Source of the DNA: CAVQJU01 sp963729215
GTDB lineage: Bacteria; Acidobacteriota; Vicinamibacteria; Vicinamibacterales; CAVVIG01
Length of the DNA stretch: 64,000 nt
Assembly: GCA_963729215.1 (NCBI GenBank)
Contig: CAVSND010000009.1
Location: 429,363 to 493,362, forward strand
Direction: 5' to 3'
Numbering within the stretch: the stretch's first letter is position 1; each line of letters begins with the position of its first letter. The translations under genes were made by a program, and so were the position numbers. Below are positions 1 to 10,067 of the stretch, one piece after another. The notes under the pieces were generated by a model, which was not told the origin of the DNA, searched no databases, and worked only from the letters and a program-made list of their open reading frames with translations.

Positions 1-219
1 AACAAAGTGCAGGCGGTCCTCGTGCCAACGGCCTCCGTCCGCGTCGTCTCGGGAACGAGCCGCGTGTTCGTGATTGCCGGCGACCGCGCCGAAGAACGCC
101 TCGTGACAACCGGCCAGGTGCTCGACCAGCTGGTCGAGATCACCGCCGGGCTGTCGCGCGGCGAAAAAGTCGCCACGGCCAATGTTCCGCAGCTCGTCGA
201 CGGCGTCAAGGTCCAGTAA
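1..219 (+). CDS. RND efflux periplasmic adaptor (HlyD/MFP family), C-terminal end only
   Basis: The reading frame is open from the first base of the window, so only the last 72 residues are present. They resemble the membrane-proximal end of RND membrane fusion proteins: a phrase VLVPTASV, a beta-rich stretch VFVIAGDRAEERLV, then a segment like LVEITAGLSRGEKV and a closing LVDGVKVQ. Such adaptors join the inner-membrane pump to the outer-membrane channel. The pump gene follows after 12 bases and a TolC-like gene after that, which is the usual three-gene operon order. The specific substrate cannot be read from this fragment. Confidence 0.85.
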   Translation, partial: NKVQAVLVPTASVRVVSGTSRVFVIAGDRAEERLVTTGQVLDQLVEITAGLSRGEKVATANVPQLVDGVKVQ

Positions 220-231
220 TAAAGGTGCACC

Positions 232-3200
232 ATGCAATGGCTTGCTGAGCTCTGCGTCAAACGGCCGGTCTTCGCGACCGTCCTGATCTTGTCGCTGACC
301 GTCGTCGGCGCGTTTTCGTTCATGAAGCTCGGGGTCGACCGCTATCCCAAGGTCGACATCCCGACGATTCTGATTACCACGGTGCAACCGGGCGCCGCGC
401 CCGAGCAGATCGAGACCGAGGTCACGGACAAGATCGAGCAGGCCGTGAACACGATCAGCGGCATCGACGAGCTTCGCTCCACCTCGTCGGAAGGCGTATC
501 CATTGTCACTGTCGGTTTCCTGCTCGAGAAAGACGGCGACATCGCCGCGCAGGAAGTGCGGGACAAGATCAACGGCGTCCTGGCGCAACTGCCCAAGACG
601 ATCGAACAGCCGCGCGTGGATCGCTTCGATCCGGACGCGGCTCCCGTGCTGAGCCTCGCGCTGACCTCGACCCGGCCGGTTCGCGAGATCACGGAATACG
701 CCGACAAGGTCATCCGCCGCCAGCTCGAGAGCCTGGAAGGCGTCGGCCAGGTGGTGGTCATCGGCGGACGGCAGCGGCAAATCAACATCCGGCTCGACGC
801 GGATCGGCTGCGCGCCTACAACGTGACGGTGACCGACGTTTCGCGCGCGCTGAGCCTCCAGAACGCCGAGATTCCCGGCGGCCGGATGGACCAGGGTCCG
901 CAGTCGGTGACCCTGCGGACGCGCGGGCGCGTCCAGTCGGTTCAGGAATTCAACGACATCGTCGTCAAGTCGAACCAGAGCCACCCGATCCGGATTGCCG
1001 ACATCGCGGTCGTCGAGGACGGCATGGCCGACGCCGACACCGTGGCGAGCGTCAACGGCACGCCCACCGTCCTGCTCAACGTGCGGCGGCAGTCCGGCAC
1101 GAACACGGTCGAGGTCGCGCACAACACGAAAGAGCGGATTGAAGAGATCAAGAAGGCCCTGCCGCCCGGCTACGAGCTGCGAATCGTCCGCGACACCTCG
1201 GAGTTCATCGAAGCGTCAATCCACAATGTCGAGGAACACCTCGTCGTCGGATCGATTCTCGCCGCGCTGGTCGTGCTGCTGTTCCTGACGAACCTGCGCT
1301 CGACGCTGATCTCCGCCATCGCGATTCCCACGTCCATCATCGCGACGTTCGGCCTCGTCTGGTTCATGGGCTTCACCCTGGACATGCTGACGATGCTGGC
1401 GCTGACGCTCTCGGTCGGCATCGTGATCGACGACGCGATCGTCGTGCTGGAAAACATCTACCGCTTCATCGAGGAGAAGCACGAGGATCAATTCCAGGCC
1501 GCCATTGACGGCACCAAGGAGATCGGCCTCGCGGTGCTCGCGACCACGCTGTCCCTGGCCACGATCTTCGTGCCCGTCGCCTTCATGGGCGGCATCGTCG
1601 GACGGTTCATGAAGAGCTTCGGCCTCACGATGGCGTTCGCCATCATGGTGTCGCTGGTGGTCAGCTTTACCCTGACGCCGATGCTGTCGGCCCGGTTCCT
1701 CAAACTTCACAAGAAAGGCCCCGGCCAGGCGTCCTCGAAGGACTCGCGCGTGTTCAAGGCGGTCGATCGCTTTTACACCGCGCTGCTCGAATGGGCCATG
1801 GGTCATCGGGCGGTCGTGGCGGCCGTGGCCGTCCTCGTGCTCTTCTCGAGCGTGCCGCTGTTCATGGCCGTCGACAAGAACTTCACGCCGGCCGACGATC
1901 AGTCGGAGTTCGAAGTCAACATTCGAGCGCCGGAGGGGACGAGCCTTGAGTCGACCGAGCTGCTGACCAACCGGATTACCAGTGCGATCCGGAGCCAGAC
2001 ACCCGAGGTGACGTACACGCTGGTGCAAATCGCCGGCGACGGCCCCAAGACGCGGAACCTGTCCACCATTTACGTGCGCCTGAAGCCAATCGAAGAGCGG
2101 AAGCGCGACCAGTTCGAGGTGATGGACGACATCCGCACCCGGATTCTTCCCACGCTTGCGAGCGGCATGCGGACATCGGTGCAGCAGGTTGCCAACATCG
2201 GCGGCGGCGGGAACCAGAACGCCGACATCCAGTTCATCATCAACGGGCCGGATCTGACGAAGCTCGACACCTACAGCAAGCAACTGGTGGCGCGCGTGCG
2301 GCAGATGAAGGGCGTGGTGGACGTGGATACGTCGCTCAACGCCGGCAAGCCGGAAGTCTCGGTGCGCCTCGACCGCCCGAAAGCGGCGGATCTCGGTGTC
2401 CAGGTTGCCGATGCCGCCGAGGCCCTGCGCCTGCTGGTGGGCGGCGACCAGGTGACCACCTACAACGAGGGCGGCGAGCAGTACGAAGTGCACCTGCGGG
2501 CGCAGGCCGCCAACCGAAGCACGCAGGAGGCGGTGGCGTCATTGACCGTCCCCTCTGCACGGCTGGGAACGGTGTCGCTCGACAACGTGGCCTCCTTCTC
2601 ACGCGGGTCAGCTCCGTCGGACATCAACCGCCTGCGCCGGCAGCGCCAGGTGACGGTGTTCGCGAACCTTCTGCCCGGCGGCTCGCAGGCCGAAATCCAG
2701 AACGCGATGGAGGCCGAGTTCAAGAGCCTGAACGCGGGACCCGAGTATCGAGGCGGGCTGACGGGCCGGTCGCGCGAACTGGGCCGCGCCGCCCAGAACT
2801 TCATCCTGGCATTCGCGCTGTCTTTGATCTTCATGTATCTGATTCTGGCCGCGCAATTCGAGTCGTGGCTGCATCCGGTCACGATCCTCCTGTCGCTGCC
2901 GCTGACGCTGCCGTTCGCGCTGCTGTCGATCATGATCTTCAGACAGTCGCTGAACATCTTCTCGGCCCTCGGGCTGCTGGTGCTGTTCGGCGTGGTCAAG
3001 AAGAACTCGATCCTGCAGATCGACCACGCGAACCAGCTCAAAGAGAAGGGGCTGGCCACCCACGACGCCATCGTGCAGGCCAGTCGCGACCGGCTGCGGC
3101 CCATCCTGATGACCACCTTCGCGTTCGTGGCCGGGATGATTCCGCTCATCGTGTCCCGAGGCATCGGGTCGGGCACCAACCACGCCATCGGCTTCGTGAT

Positions 3201-3357
3201 CTTCGGCGGCCAGTCCCTGGCGCTGCTGTTGACGCTGGTCGTCACGCCGGTCGCGTATTCCCTGTTCGACGATCTTTCGCAGCGCGTTTTCGGGCGCAAA
3301 GCTGTCCAAACCGAGCCCGCAGGCTCGCTCGCGGCCCCGGCGCCGTCTCAGGTGTAA
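232..3357 (+). CDS. RND multidrug efflux pump permease, HAE1/AcrB-like
   Basis: A 1041-residue inner-membrane proton-driven exporter of the expected family length. The N-terminus (MQWLAELCVKRPVFATV) is the usual first helix. Two large periplasmic loops alternate with two groups of helices. TM4 carries the proton-relay aspartates in GIVIDDAIVVLENIYR near residues 400-415, typical of the HAE1 (hydrophobic/amphiphilic drug) class. The second half repeats the fold and ends in a short Ala/Pro tail. The gene lies 12 bases after the adaptor and 2 bases before the TolC-like gene, so the three are probably co-transcribed. No local regulator is visible inside the window. The reading frame is intact, unlike that of its partner channel. 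Confidence 0.95.
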   Translation: MQWLAELCVKRPVFATVLILSLTVVGAFSFMKLGVDRYPKVDIPTILITTVQPGAAPEQIETEVTDKIEQAVNTISGIDELRSTSSEGVSIVTVGFLLEKDGDIAAQEVRDKINGVLAQLPKTIEQPRVDRFDPDAAPVLSLALTSTRPVREITEYADKVIRRQLESLEGVGQVVVIGGRQRQINIRLDADRLRAYNVTVTDVSRALSLQNAEIPGGRMDQGPQSVTLRTRGRVQSVQEFNDIVVKSNQSHPIRIADIAVVEDGMADADTVASVNGTPTVLLNVRRQSGTNTVEVAHNTKERIEEIKKALPPGYELRIVRDTSEFIEASIHNVEEHLVVGSILAALVVLLFLTNLRSTLISAIAIPTSIIATFGLVWFMGFTLDMLTMLALTLSVGIVIDDAIVVLENIYRFIEEKHEDQFQAAIDGTKEIGLAVLATTLSLATIFVPVAFMGGIVGRFMKSFGLTMAFAIMVSLVVSFTLTPMLSARFLKLHKKGPGQASSKDSRVFKAVDRFYTALLEWAMGHRAVVAAVAVLVLFSSVPLFMAVDKNFTPADDQSEFEVNIRAPEGTSLESTELLTNRITSAIRSQTPEVTYTLVQIAGDGPKTRNLSTIYVRLKPIEERKRDQFEVMDDIRTRILPTLASGMRTSVQQVANIGGGGNQNADIQFIINGPDLTKLDTYSKQLVARVRQMKGVVDVDTSLNAGKPEVSVRLDRPKAADLGVQVADAAEALRLLVGGDQVTTYNEGGEQYEVHLRAQAANRSTQEAVASLTVPSARLGTVSLDNVASFSRGSAPSDINRLRRQRQVTVFANLLPGGSQAEIQNAMEAEFKSLNAGPEYRGGLTGRSRELGRAAQNFILAFALSLIFMYLILAAQFESWLHPVTILLSLPLTLPFALLSIMIFRQSLNIFSALGLLVLFGVVKKNSILQIDHANQLKEKGLATHDAIVQASRDRLRPILMTTFAFVAGMIPLIVSRGIGSGTNHAIGFVIFGGQSLALLLTLVVTPVAYSLFDDLSQRVFGRKAVQTEPAGSLAAPAPSQV

Positions 3358-3359
3358 TC

Positions 3360-5018
3360 ATGCGCACATCCATCACCGTCACAACGCTCTCGATCCTGCT
3401 GGCGGCGTTCCGCACTGCACGCGCAGACCCCGACGCCGGCCATAGTCCGGCTGACCGTGGAAGACGCCGTGAAGATGGCACTGGATCACAACGTCGATCT
3501 GAATGCCGATCGCGTCGACCCGCAAATCAGCGACACGCAGGTCGCCTCCGCGAGCGCGCTGTTCCGGCCGACGTTCAACACCGGCCTCAACCGCAACAAC
3601 CAGATCCGCCGCCGTCGAGCTTTCTCGTCCCGACGCCGACACAGAGCGACGCCGTGACCTCGAGTGCCGGGCTGAGTCAGCGGCTGCCTTGGTACGGGAC
3701 CTCCTACAACGTCGCGTGGAACGCGGTCCACACCAACAGCAACAGCTTCCTGTCGAGTTACGACCCGCTGGTCCAGTCAGGTCTTACGCTGGGAATTTCG
3801 CAGCCCCTGGTGCGGGATCTCTCCATCGATGCCGCGCGGCAGAATCTGATCTCGAGCCGGATCAACCGGTCCATCGCCGATACGGGACTTCGCGAGAGCA
3901 TCGTGCACACGACCGCCAACACCAAGAGCGCGTACTGGGGGCTGGCCGCCGCCATTGCCAACGTCGAGGCGCGCACGTCCACACTGGCCTTGTCGCAGGA
4001 ACTCGTCCGCGTCAACAAGGCCAAGGTGGACGTCGGACAATCGCCGCCGATCGATCTCGTCTCCGCGCAGGCGGAGGTGGCCGCCAACGAAGAGCAGCTC
4101 ATCATCGCGCAGACGCTCGTCCATCAGGCCGAGGATCGACTCCGCCTGCTCATCTACGATCCGACCGACCGGACGGTCTGGAACCTGAAGATCGAACCGA
4201 TCGATTCGCCGCCAATCGCACAGCCGACGCTCGATGTCGAAGCGGCCGTGACGCGGGCGCTCGACGGACGCACCGATATCGTCCGATCGAAAAAGGGCAT
4301 CGAAAACGCCGATGCGACGGTGAAGTACGCGGCGAACCAGAAGCTGCCGGACGTTCGCGTGAACGCCAGCTACGCCGCGGCCGGGCTGGGCGGCACACAG
4401 GTCCTGCGAACCGGCGGTTTTCCAGGCACCGTCGTCGGTCCGGGATCGAGCGTGGACTTCGGCTCGGTGCTGAACCAGCTGCTCTCGCACAACTACCCTA
4501 CCTGGGTGGTCGGCGTCAGCCTCTCTTACCCGCTCGGCCAGAGCAACGAGGAAGCCAACTACGCGCGCGCGAGGCTCTCGCGAGTACAGGCGGCCGAACG
4601 GCTCAAGGGCAGCCAGGGACGCGCGATCCAGCAGGTGCGCGATGCCGCCTACAAGATCGAAATGAACGCGAAACGCATCGAGACGACGCGAGCCGCCAGC
4701 AACCTCGCCGAACAGCGGCTCGACGCGGAGCAAAAGCGGTTCGAGGTCGGTCTTTCCACCAGCTTCCTGGTGATTCAGGCGCAGCGGGACCTCGCCCAGG
4801 CCAAAGCCAACGAGGTCTCGTCGGTGCTGGCCTATGACCTGGCCCTGGTGGATTTCGAAGAGCTTCAGGAGGCCGGTCCCTCCGGCCCAGCTGGTGCCTC
4901 CAGTGCAGCGGATACCCAGGCTCAGCAGCCAGCGACAACCGTAACGGCGCTGCCGGCGGCCGCAGCCGCAGCGGCCGGCGCACGCCCCGCGACCGTAGTC
5001 GGCGTCCCCGGCTTCTAA
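3360..5018 (+). CDS. TolC-like outer-membrane efflux channel, with two compensating frame shifts
   Basis: The ATG at 3360 opens a signal peptide (MRTSITVTTLSILLAAF). The long frame from there runs to 5018 and from about 3605 on is a clear outer-membrane efflux protein with two repeats rich in Ala/Gln/Glu helices. Between about 3421 and 3603 the conserved peptide (for example LTVEDAVKMALDHNVDLNAD) is found in the next frame instead. One base therefore appears gained near 3410-3420 and one lost near 3605. The net frame is kept, and about 60 residues would be misread if the sequence is literal. These are probably sequence errors. The product would be the exit duct for the pump encoded just upstream. 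The C-terminus is Ala-rich and of low complexity. Confidence 0.85.
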   Translation: MRTSITVTTLSILLAAFRTARADPDAGHSPADRGRRREDGTGSQRRSECRSRRPANQRHAGRLRERAVPADVQHRPQPQQPDPPPSSFLVPTPTQSDAVTSSAGLSQRLPWYGTSYNVAWNAVHTNSNSFLSSYDPLVQSGLTLGISQPLVRDLSIDAARQNLISSRINRSIADTGLRESIVHTTANTKSAYWGLAAAIANVEARTSTLALSQELVRVNKAKVDVGQSPPIDLVSAQAEVAANEEQLIIAQTLVHQAEDRLRLLIYDPTDRTVWNLKIEPIDSPPIAQPTLDVEAAVTRALDGRTDIVRSKKGIENADATVKYAANQKLPDVRVNASYAAAGLGGTQVLRTGGFPGTVVGPGSSVDFGSVLNQLLSHNYPTWVVGVSLSYPLGQSNEEANYARARLSRVQAAERLKGSQGRAIQQVRDAAYKIEMNAKRIETTRAASNLAEQRLDAEQKRFEVGLSTSFLVIQAQRDLAQAKANEVSSVLAYDLALVDFEELQEAGPSGPAGASSAADTQAQQPATTVTALPAAAAAAAGARPATVVGVPGF

Positions 5019-5049
5019 CACCTCCGCCTCCTCGGGCGACTGCCCAACC

Positions 5050-5071
5050 GACGGGGCCTTCGGGCCCTGTC
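5050..5071 (+). terminator. Hairpin after the efflux operon
   Basis: GACGGGGCC and GGGCCCTGTC flank a TTC loop, giving a GC-rich stem with one imperfect pair 31 bases after the TolC-like stop. No clear T-run follows. It may end the efflux transcript. Confidence 0.45.
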
Positions 5072-5148
5072 GATCTCGACACCCTCCATTCGACGTATCA
5101 ATAGAGCCGGAAAAAGGCAGATACGCCCCCGGCCAAAGGAGCGATGCG

Positions 5149-5565
5149 ATGCGATTCATGGTGTTGGTCAAGGCCGATCAGAACTCCGAAGCGGGCGTCA
5201 TGCCCAGCGAACAACTCCTGGTGGAAATGGGGAAATTCAACGAGCAGCTGGTGAAGGCGGGCATCATGCTGGCCGGCGAGGGCCTGCAGCCTTCGTCGAA
5301 GGGCGCGCGGATCAAGATCGCCCCGGACGGCAAGCGAACCGTGATCGACGGCCCCTTTGCCGAGACGAAAGAGCTCGTCGCCGGTTTCTGGATGATCCAG
5401 GCGAAATCGAAACAGGAAGCGATCGAATGGTTCCTGCGCTGCCCGGCGGAGGTCGAGATTCGACAAGTGTTCGACGCCGCGGACTTCGAGCCCGTCATCA
5501 AGACGGCGGAAGGCCGCGCCGTGATGGACGCCGAAGCCGAATTCCGGAAGCGGACGAACACATAG
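5149..5565 (+). CDS. YciI/DGPF-domain protein
   Basis: A 138-residue YCII-related protein. The start (MRFMVLVKADQNSEAG) and the central VIDGPFAETKELVAGFW are hallmarks of the DGPF group. It is homologous to the next gene: both begin MRFMV and share the DGPFAETKEL block, so they look like a tandem duplication. In many bacteria DGPF proteins sit beside ECF42-type sigma factors, and such a sigma gene lies 1.3 kb downstream on the same strand. The biochemical role is not established; enzymatic and regulatory roles have both been proposed for the family. A Shine-Dalgarno-like AAAGGAG lies just before the ATG. Confidence 0.9.
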   Translation: MRFMVLVKADQNSEAGVMPSEQLLVEMGKFNEQLVKAGIMLAGEGLQPSSKGARIKIAPDGKRTVIDGPFAETKELVAGFWMIQAKSKQEAIEWFLRCPAEVEIRQVFDAADFEPVIKTAEGRAVMDAEAEFRKRTNT

Positions 5566-5649
5566 GCCGCGCGGACAATAGACTGCGCTTCCATCAACCG
5601 TGCACATGACACGGCGCCTGTGCGGCGACGCGATTCCGGGAGAAACGGC

Positions 5650-6012
5650 ATGCGATTCATGGTGATTCGAAAGGCCGACAAGCAGACCGAAACGGGACTC
5701 TTGCCGAGCAAGGCCCTGCTCGACGCGATGACCCGGTACCACGAGGACGGCGCCAAGGCCGGCATCGTGCTGGACGGGGTGGGGCTTCAACCCAGCGCGA
5801 AAGGTGCGCGCGTGAAGTTCGACGGCGGCAAGGTCACGGTGACCGATGGCCCATTCGCCGAGACGAAAGAGCTGATAGCCGGGTTCACGATGATTCAGGC
5901 GCGATCGAAGGAAGACGCCATCGCCTGGGTCAAGCAATGGCCTCGCCTGGATGGCGACGTGGAGCTCGAAATCCGTCAGCTGTTCGAGCCCGAGGATTTC
6001 GCCAACCTCTGA
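5650..6012 (+). CDS. YciI/DGPF-domain protein, second copy
   Basis: 120 residues, starting at MRFMVIRKADKQTETGLLPS. The frame is open further upstream, but the ATG at 5650 aligns with the start of the neighbouring paralog and follows a GGGAGAA Shine-Dalgarno-like stretch. The block VTDGPFAETKELIAGFTMIQ marks the YciI/DGPF family. It is shorter than the first copy, ending at ELEIRQLFEPEDFANL where the other continues about 25 residues. It probably belongs to one ECF42-associated set with the upstream copy, the following hydrolase and the sigma gene. Confidence 0.9.
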   Translation: MRFMVIRKADKQTETGLLPSKALLDAMTRYHEDGAKAGIVLDGVGLQPSAKGARVKFDGGKVTVTDGPFAETKELIAGFTMIQARSKEDAIAWVKQWPRLDGDVELEIRQLFEPEDFANL

Positions 6013-6029
6013 TACGCAGCGGAGATCTT

Positions 6030-6824
6030 ATGCACACGACGCGTTCGAAAGACGGCACCCTCATCGCGTTCGAACGGTCGGGCCACGGCCCGGCACTCAT
6101 TCTGGTGGACGGAGCGCTGTGCTATCGAGCGTCCGGGCCAAGCCGCCCGCTGGCCGCGCTCCTCTCGGAACGCTTCACCGTGGACCGGTACGACCGCCGA
6201 GGCCGCGGCGACAGCGGCGACACCATGCCTTACGCCGTCGAACGCGAAATCGAAGACCTCGATGCGCTCATCCGGGAAGCGGGCGGATCGGCATTTGTGT
6301 ACGGCATCTCATCTGGCGCCGCCCTCGCGCTCGAAGCCGCCAACCACGGGCTGGCCATCAGGAAGCTCGCCCTCTACGAGTCACCCTGCATCGTCGACGA
6401 GACGCACGCGCCGATTCCGGGCGACTTCCTCGCGAGGCTGAACGAGCTGGTCGCAGCCGGGCGCCGCAGCGACGCCGTCAAAATGTTCCTCAGGCTTGTC
6501 GATTTGCCGGCGATCGCGATGGTAATCATGCCCCTCCTGCCCGCGTGGTCAAAGCTCAAAGCCGTCGCGCACACGCTGCCCTACGACATCACCCTCGTCC
6601 AGGACAATCAACGCGGCAGGCCGTTTCAGGCGGGCCGGTGGTCAGGCGCGACGATGCCGACCCTCGCGATGGACGGCGGCAAGAGCCCGGCGTGGATCCG
6701 AAACGGGATGCGGGCGCTCGCAGGCGTGCTGCCCAATGCGACGTTCCGTACGCTGGAGGGGCAGACGCACATGCTGAAGGCCGACGCGGCCGCTCCTGTC
6801 CTCACGGAGTTCTTCTCGACATAA
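6030..6824 (+). CDS. Alpha/beta-fold hydrolase
   Basis: 264 residues from the ATG at 6030, 17 bases after the second DGPF gene. The order is that of an alpha/beta hydrolase: an oxyanion-side LVDGALC, then YDRRGRGDSGD, a nucleophile elbow GISSGAAL (serine near residue 95), an acid site in the region TLAMDGGKSP, and the histidine in EGQTHMLK near the C-terminus. Small proteins of this sort are common beside ECF42 sigma genes, and the substrate is unknown. The position between the DGPF genes and the sigma gene suggests one transcription unit. Confidence 0.85.
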   Translation: MHTTRSKDGTLIAFERSGHGPALILVDGALCYRASGPSRPLAALLSERFTVDRYDRRGRGDSGDTMPYAVEREIEDLDALIREAGGSAFVYGISSGAALALEAANHGLAIRKLALYESPCIVDETHAPIPGDFLARLNELVAAGRRSDAVKMFLRLVDLPAIAMVIMPLLPAWSKLKAVAHTLPYDITLVQDNQRGRPFQAGRWSGATMPTLAMDGGKSPAWIRNGMRALAGVLPNATFRTLEGQTHMLKADAAAPVLTEFFST

Positions 6825-6869
6825 GCGCGGGCTTGCGCGTGCCCATTGAAGATGGTCTGATCGGTAGCC

Positions 6870-8150
6870 GTGACGGCTACCGACGCGCATCGCGCCATCG
6901 ACGCGGTCTGGCGCATCGAATCCCCGCGGCTGATTGCCGGGCTTGCACGGATCGTGCGCGACGTGGGTGTCGCCGAGGATCTCGCCCAGGACGCGCTCGT
7001 CGTCGCGCTCGAGCAGTGGCCCAAATCGGGCGTTCCCGACAACCCCGGCGCATGGCTCATGGCGACCGCAAAACATCGCGCCATCGATCTGCTCCGGCGC
7101 CGGCAGATGCTCGACCGCAAGCACGAAGAAGTCGGACGTGAGCTCGAAGCCCGCCAGAACGAAACCGGCGCGACGGCTCTCGACGCGGCCGTGAACGCGC
7201 TGGACGACGACATCGGCGACGACATGCTGCGTCTTGTCTTCGTCTCGTGTCATCCCGTGCTGTCGACCGAAGCCCGAGTGGCGCTCACGCTTCGACTCGT
7301 CGGCGGCCTGACGGCCGCCGAGATCGCGCGCGCGTACCTCGTCTCCGAGCCCACCATCGCCCAGCGCATCGTGAGGGCCAAGCGGACGCTGTCAGCCGCC
7401 GGCGTCCCCTTCGAAGTCCCGCGCGGCGCGGAGTTCGACGCCCGCCTCACGTCTGTTCTGCAGGTGATTTACCTGATCTTCAACGAGGGCTACTCCGCGA
7501 CCGCGGGCGAAGACTGGCTGCGGCCCGCCCTCTGCGAAGACGCGCTCCGCGTCGGCCGTGTGCTCGCGGAGCTCGTGCCTGGCGAGCCCGAGGTACACGG
7601 CCTCGTCGCGCTCATGGAGATCCAGGCGTCGCGGTCGGCCGCGCGAGTCGGGCCGTCGGGCGAACCGGTCCTCCTGCTCGATCAGAACCGCGCGCGATGG
7701 GACCGCGTGCTCATCGGTCGCGGCCTGGCGGCCCTCGAGCGTGCGGAGCGCCTGGGTGGAGCGTTCGGCCCCTACGCACTGCAGGCGGCGATTGCCGCGT
7801 GCCACGCGCGGGCGCTGGCGGCCGAAGACACCGAATGGGCACGCATTGCCCAGATCTACGACGTGCTGGCCAGGCTCACACCCTCACCCGTGGTCGAGCT
7901 CAATCGCGCCGTGGCGCGCGGGATGGCCGATGGGCCGGAGGCGGGACTCGCACTCGTGGATGCTCTGCGATCGGACCCGTCGCTCCAGGAGTACCACCTG
8001 CTGCCGAGCGTGCGCGGCGACCTCCTGATGAAGCTGGGCAGGCACGCCGAGGCCCAACCGGAATTCGAGCGCGCGGCGTCCCTGACGCGCAACGCCCGCG
8101 AGCGCGAACTTCTGCTCCAGCGCGCCGCCGCGTGCTCGCGAGAGGCATAG
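6870..8150 (+). CDS. ECF sigma factor of the ECF42 (SigI-like, DGPF-associated) group
   Basis: 426 residues from a GTG start. Residues about 10-80 form sigma region 2 (DVGVAEDLAQDALVVALEQW, then DNPGAWLMATAKHRAIDLLRR). Region 4 follows about residue 130 (LRLVGGLTAAEIARAYL). A long helical C-terminal domain of roughly 240 residues, with TPR-like pairs, completes it. That extension replaces an anti-sigma factor in ECF42 proteins, and their genes usually lie beside DGPF genes, as here. No anti-sigma gene is adjacent. The target promoters probably include this cluster, but I cannot pick them out by eye. Confidence 0.92.
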   Translation: MTATDAHRAIDAVWRIESPRLIAGLARIVRDVGVAEDLAQDALVVALEQWPKSGVPDNPGAWLMATAKHRAIDLLRRRQMLDRKHEEVGRELEARQNETGATALDAAVNALDDDIGDDMLRLVFVSCHPVLSTEARVALTLRLVGGLTAAEIARAYLVSEPTIAQRIVRAKRTLSAAGVPFEVPRGAEFDARLTSVLQVIYLIFNEGYSATAGEDWLRPALCEDALRVGRVLAELVPGEPEVHGLVALMEIQASRSAARVGPSGEPVLLLDQNRARWDRVLIGRGLAALERAERLGGAFGPYALQAAIAACHARALAAEDTEWARIAQIYDVLARLTPSPVVELNRAVARGMADGPEAGLALVDALRSDPSLQEYHLLPSVRGDLLMKLGRHAEAQPEFERAASLTRNARERELLLQRAAACSREA

Positions 8151-8156
8151 CGCGCC

Positions 8157-8237
8157 TGTACATCACGAAGACACGAAGACCACCAAGCTCATGCCGTATT
8201 GAGCCTCTTCGTGATCTTCGTGACTTCGTGATGCACA
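8157..8237. repeat. Inverted array of CACGAAGA-type units between convergent genes
   Basis: The left arm (8157-8187) holds repeats of CACGAAGA. The right arm (8207-8237) holds CTTCGTGAT and CTTCGTGA. The two arms pair over 31 bases with only four mismatches and a 19-base loop. The element lies in the 97-base gap between the sigma gene and the oppositely oriented ettA. It could act as a two-way terminator, but similar arrays elsewhere in the window lie in promoter gaps. Confidence 0.85.
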
Positions 8238-8247
8238 AACGCCCTAA

Positions 8248-9924
<1,677 letters not shown>

Positions 9925-9956
9925 AGGTTATGGGACGACTCTCAAAGGAAACGATC

Positions 9957-10037
9957 AACGCAGAGATCGCGGAGATCGCAGGAGCTCATATTCGTCTTAA
10001 GACCAAGAGACTCTGTGATCTCTGCGATCTCTGCGTT
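9957..10037. repeat. Inverted array of GATCTCTGC-type units between divergent genes
   Basis: The left arm (9957-9983) contains AACGCAGAGATCGC and the right arm (10010-10037) ends with its exact complement, GCGATCTCTGCGTT. Inner units GGAGATCGC and GTGATCTCT pair with few mismatches. The loop holds a GTCTTAAGAC palindrome. The element fills most of the 143-base gap between the 5' ends of ettA and dinB, leaving about 30 bases on either side for promoters, so a terminator role is unlikely. Confidence 0.85.
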
Positions 10038-10067
10038 TAGCGTACGTAATCTTGTATTGTAATCTCG

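Noticed and set aside
1216..2493. Long open frame on the - strand inside the first RND gene
   Set aside because: It is a shadow caused by high GC; its translation is His/Arg-rich and has no family features, while the + frame is a clear RND pump.
3777..5171. 464-residue open frame on the - strand opposite the TolC-like gene
   Set aside because: Low-information Arg/Gly/Leu composition and complete overlap with a recognised gene.
9993..10002. GTCTTAAGAC palindrome as an operator
   Set aside because: A single short palindrome in an array loop is not enough to call a binding site.
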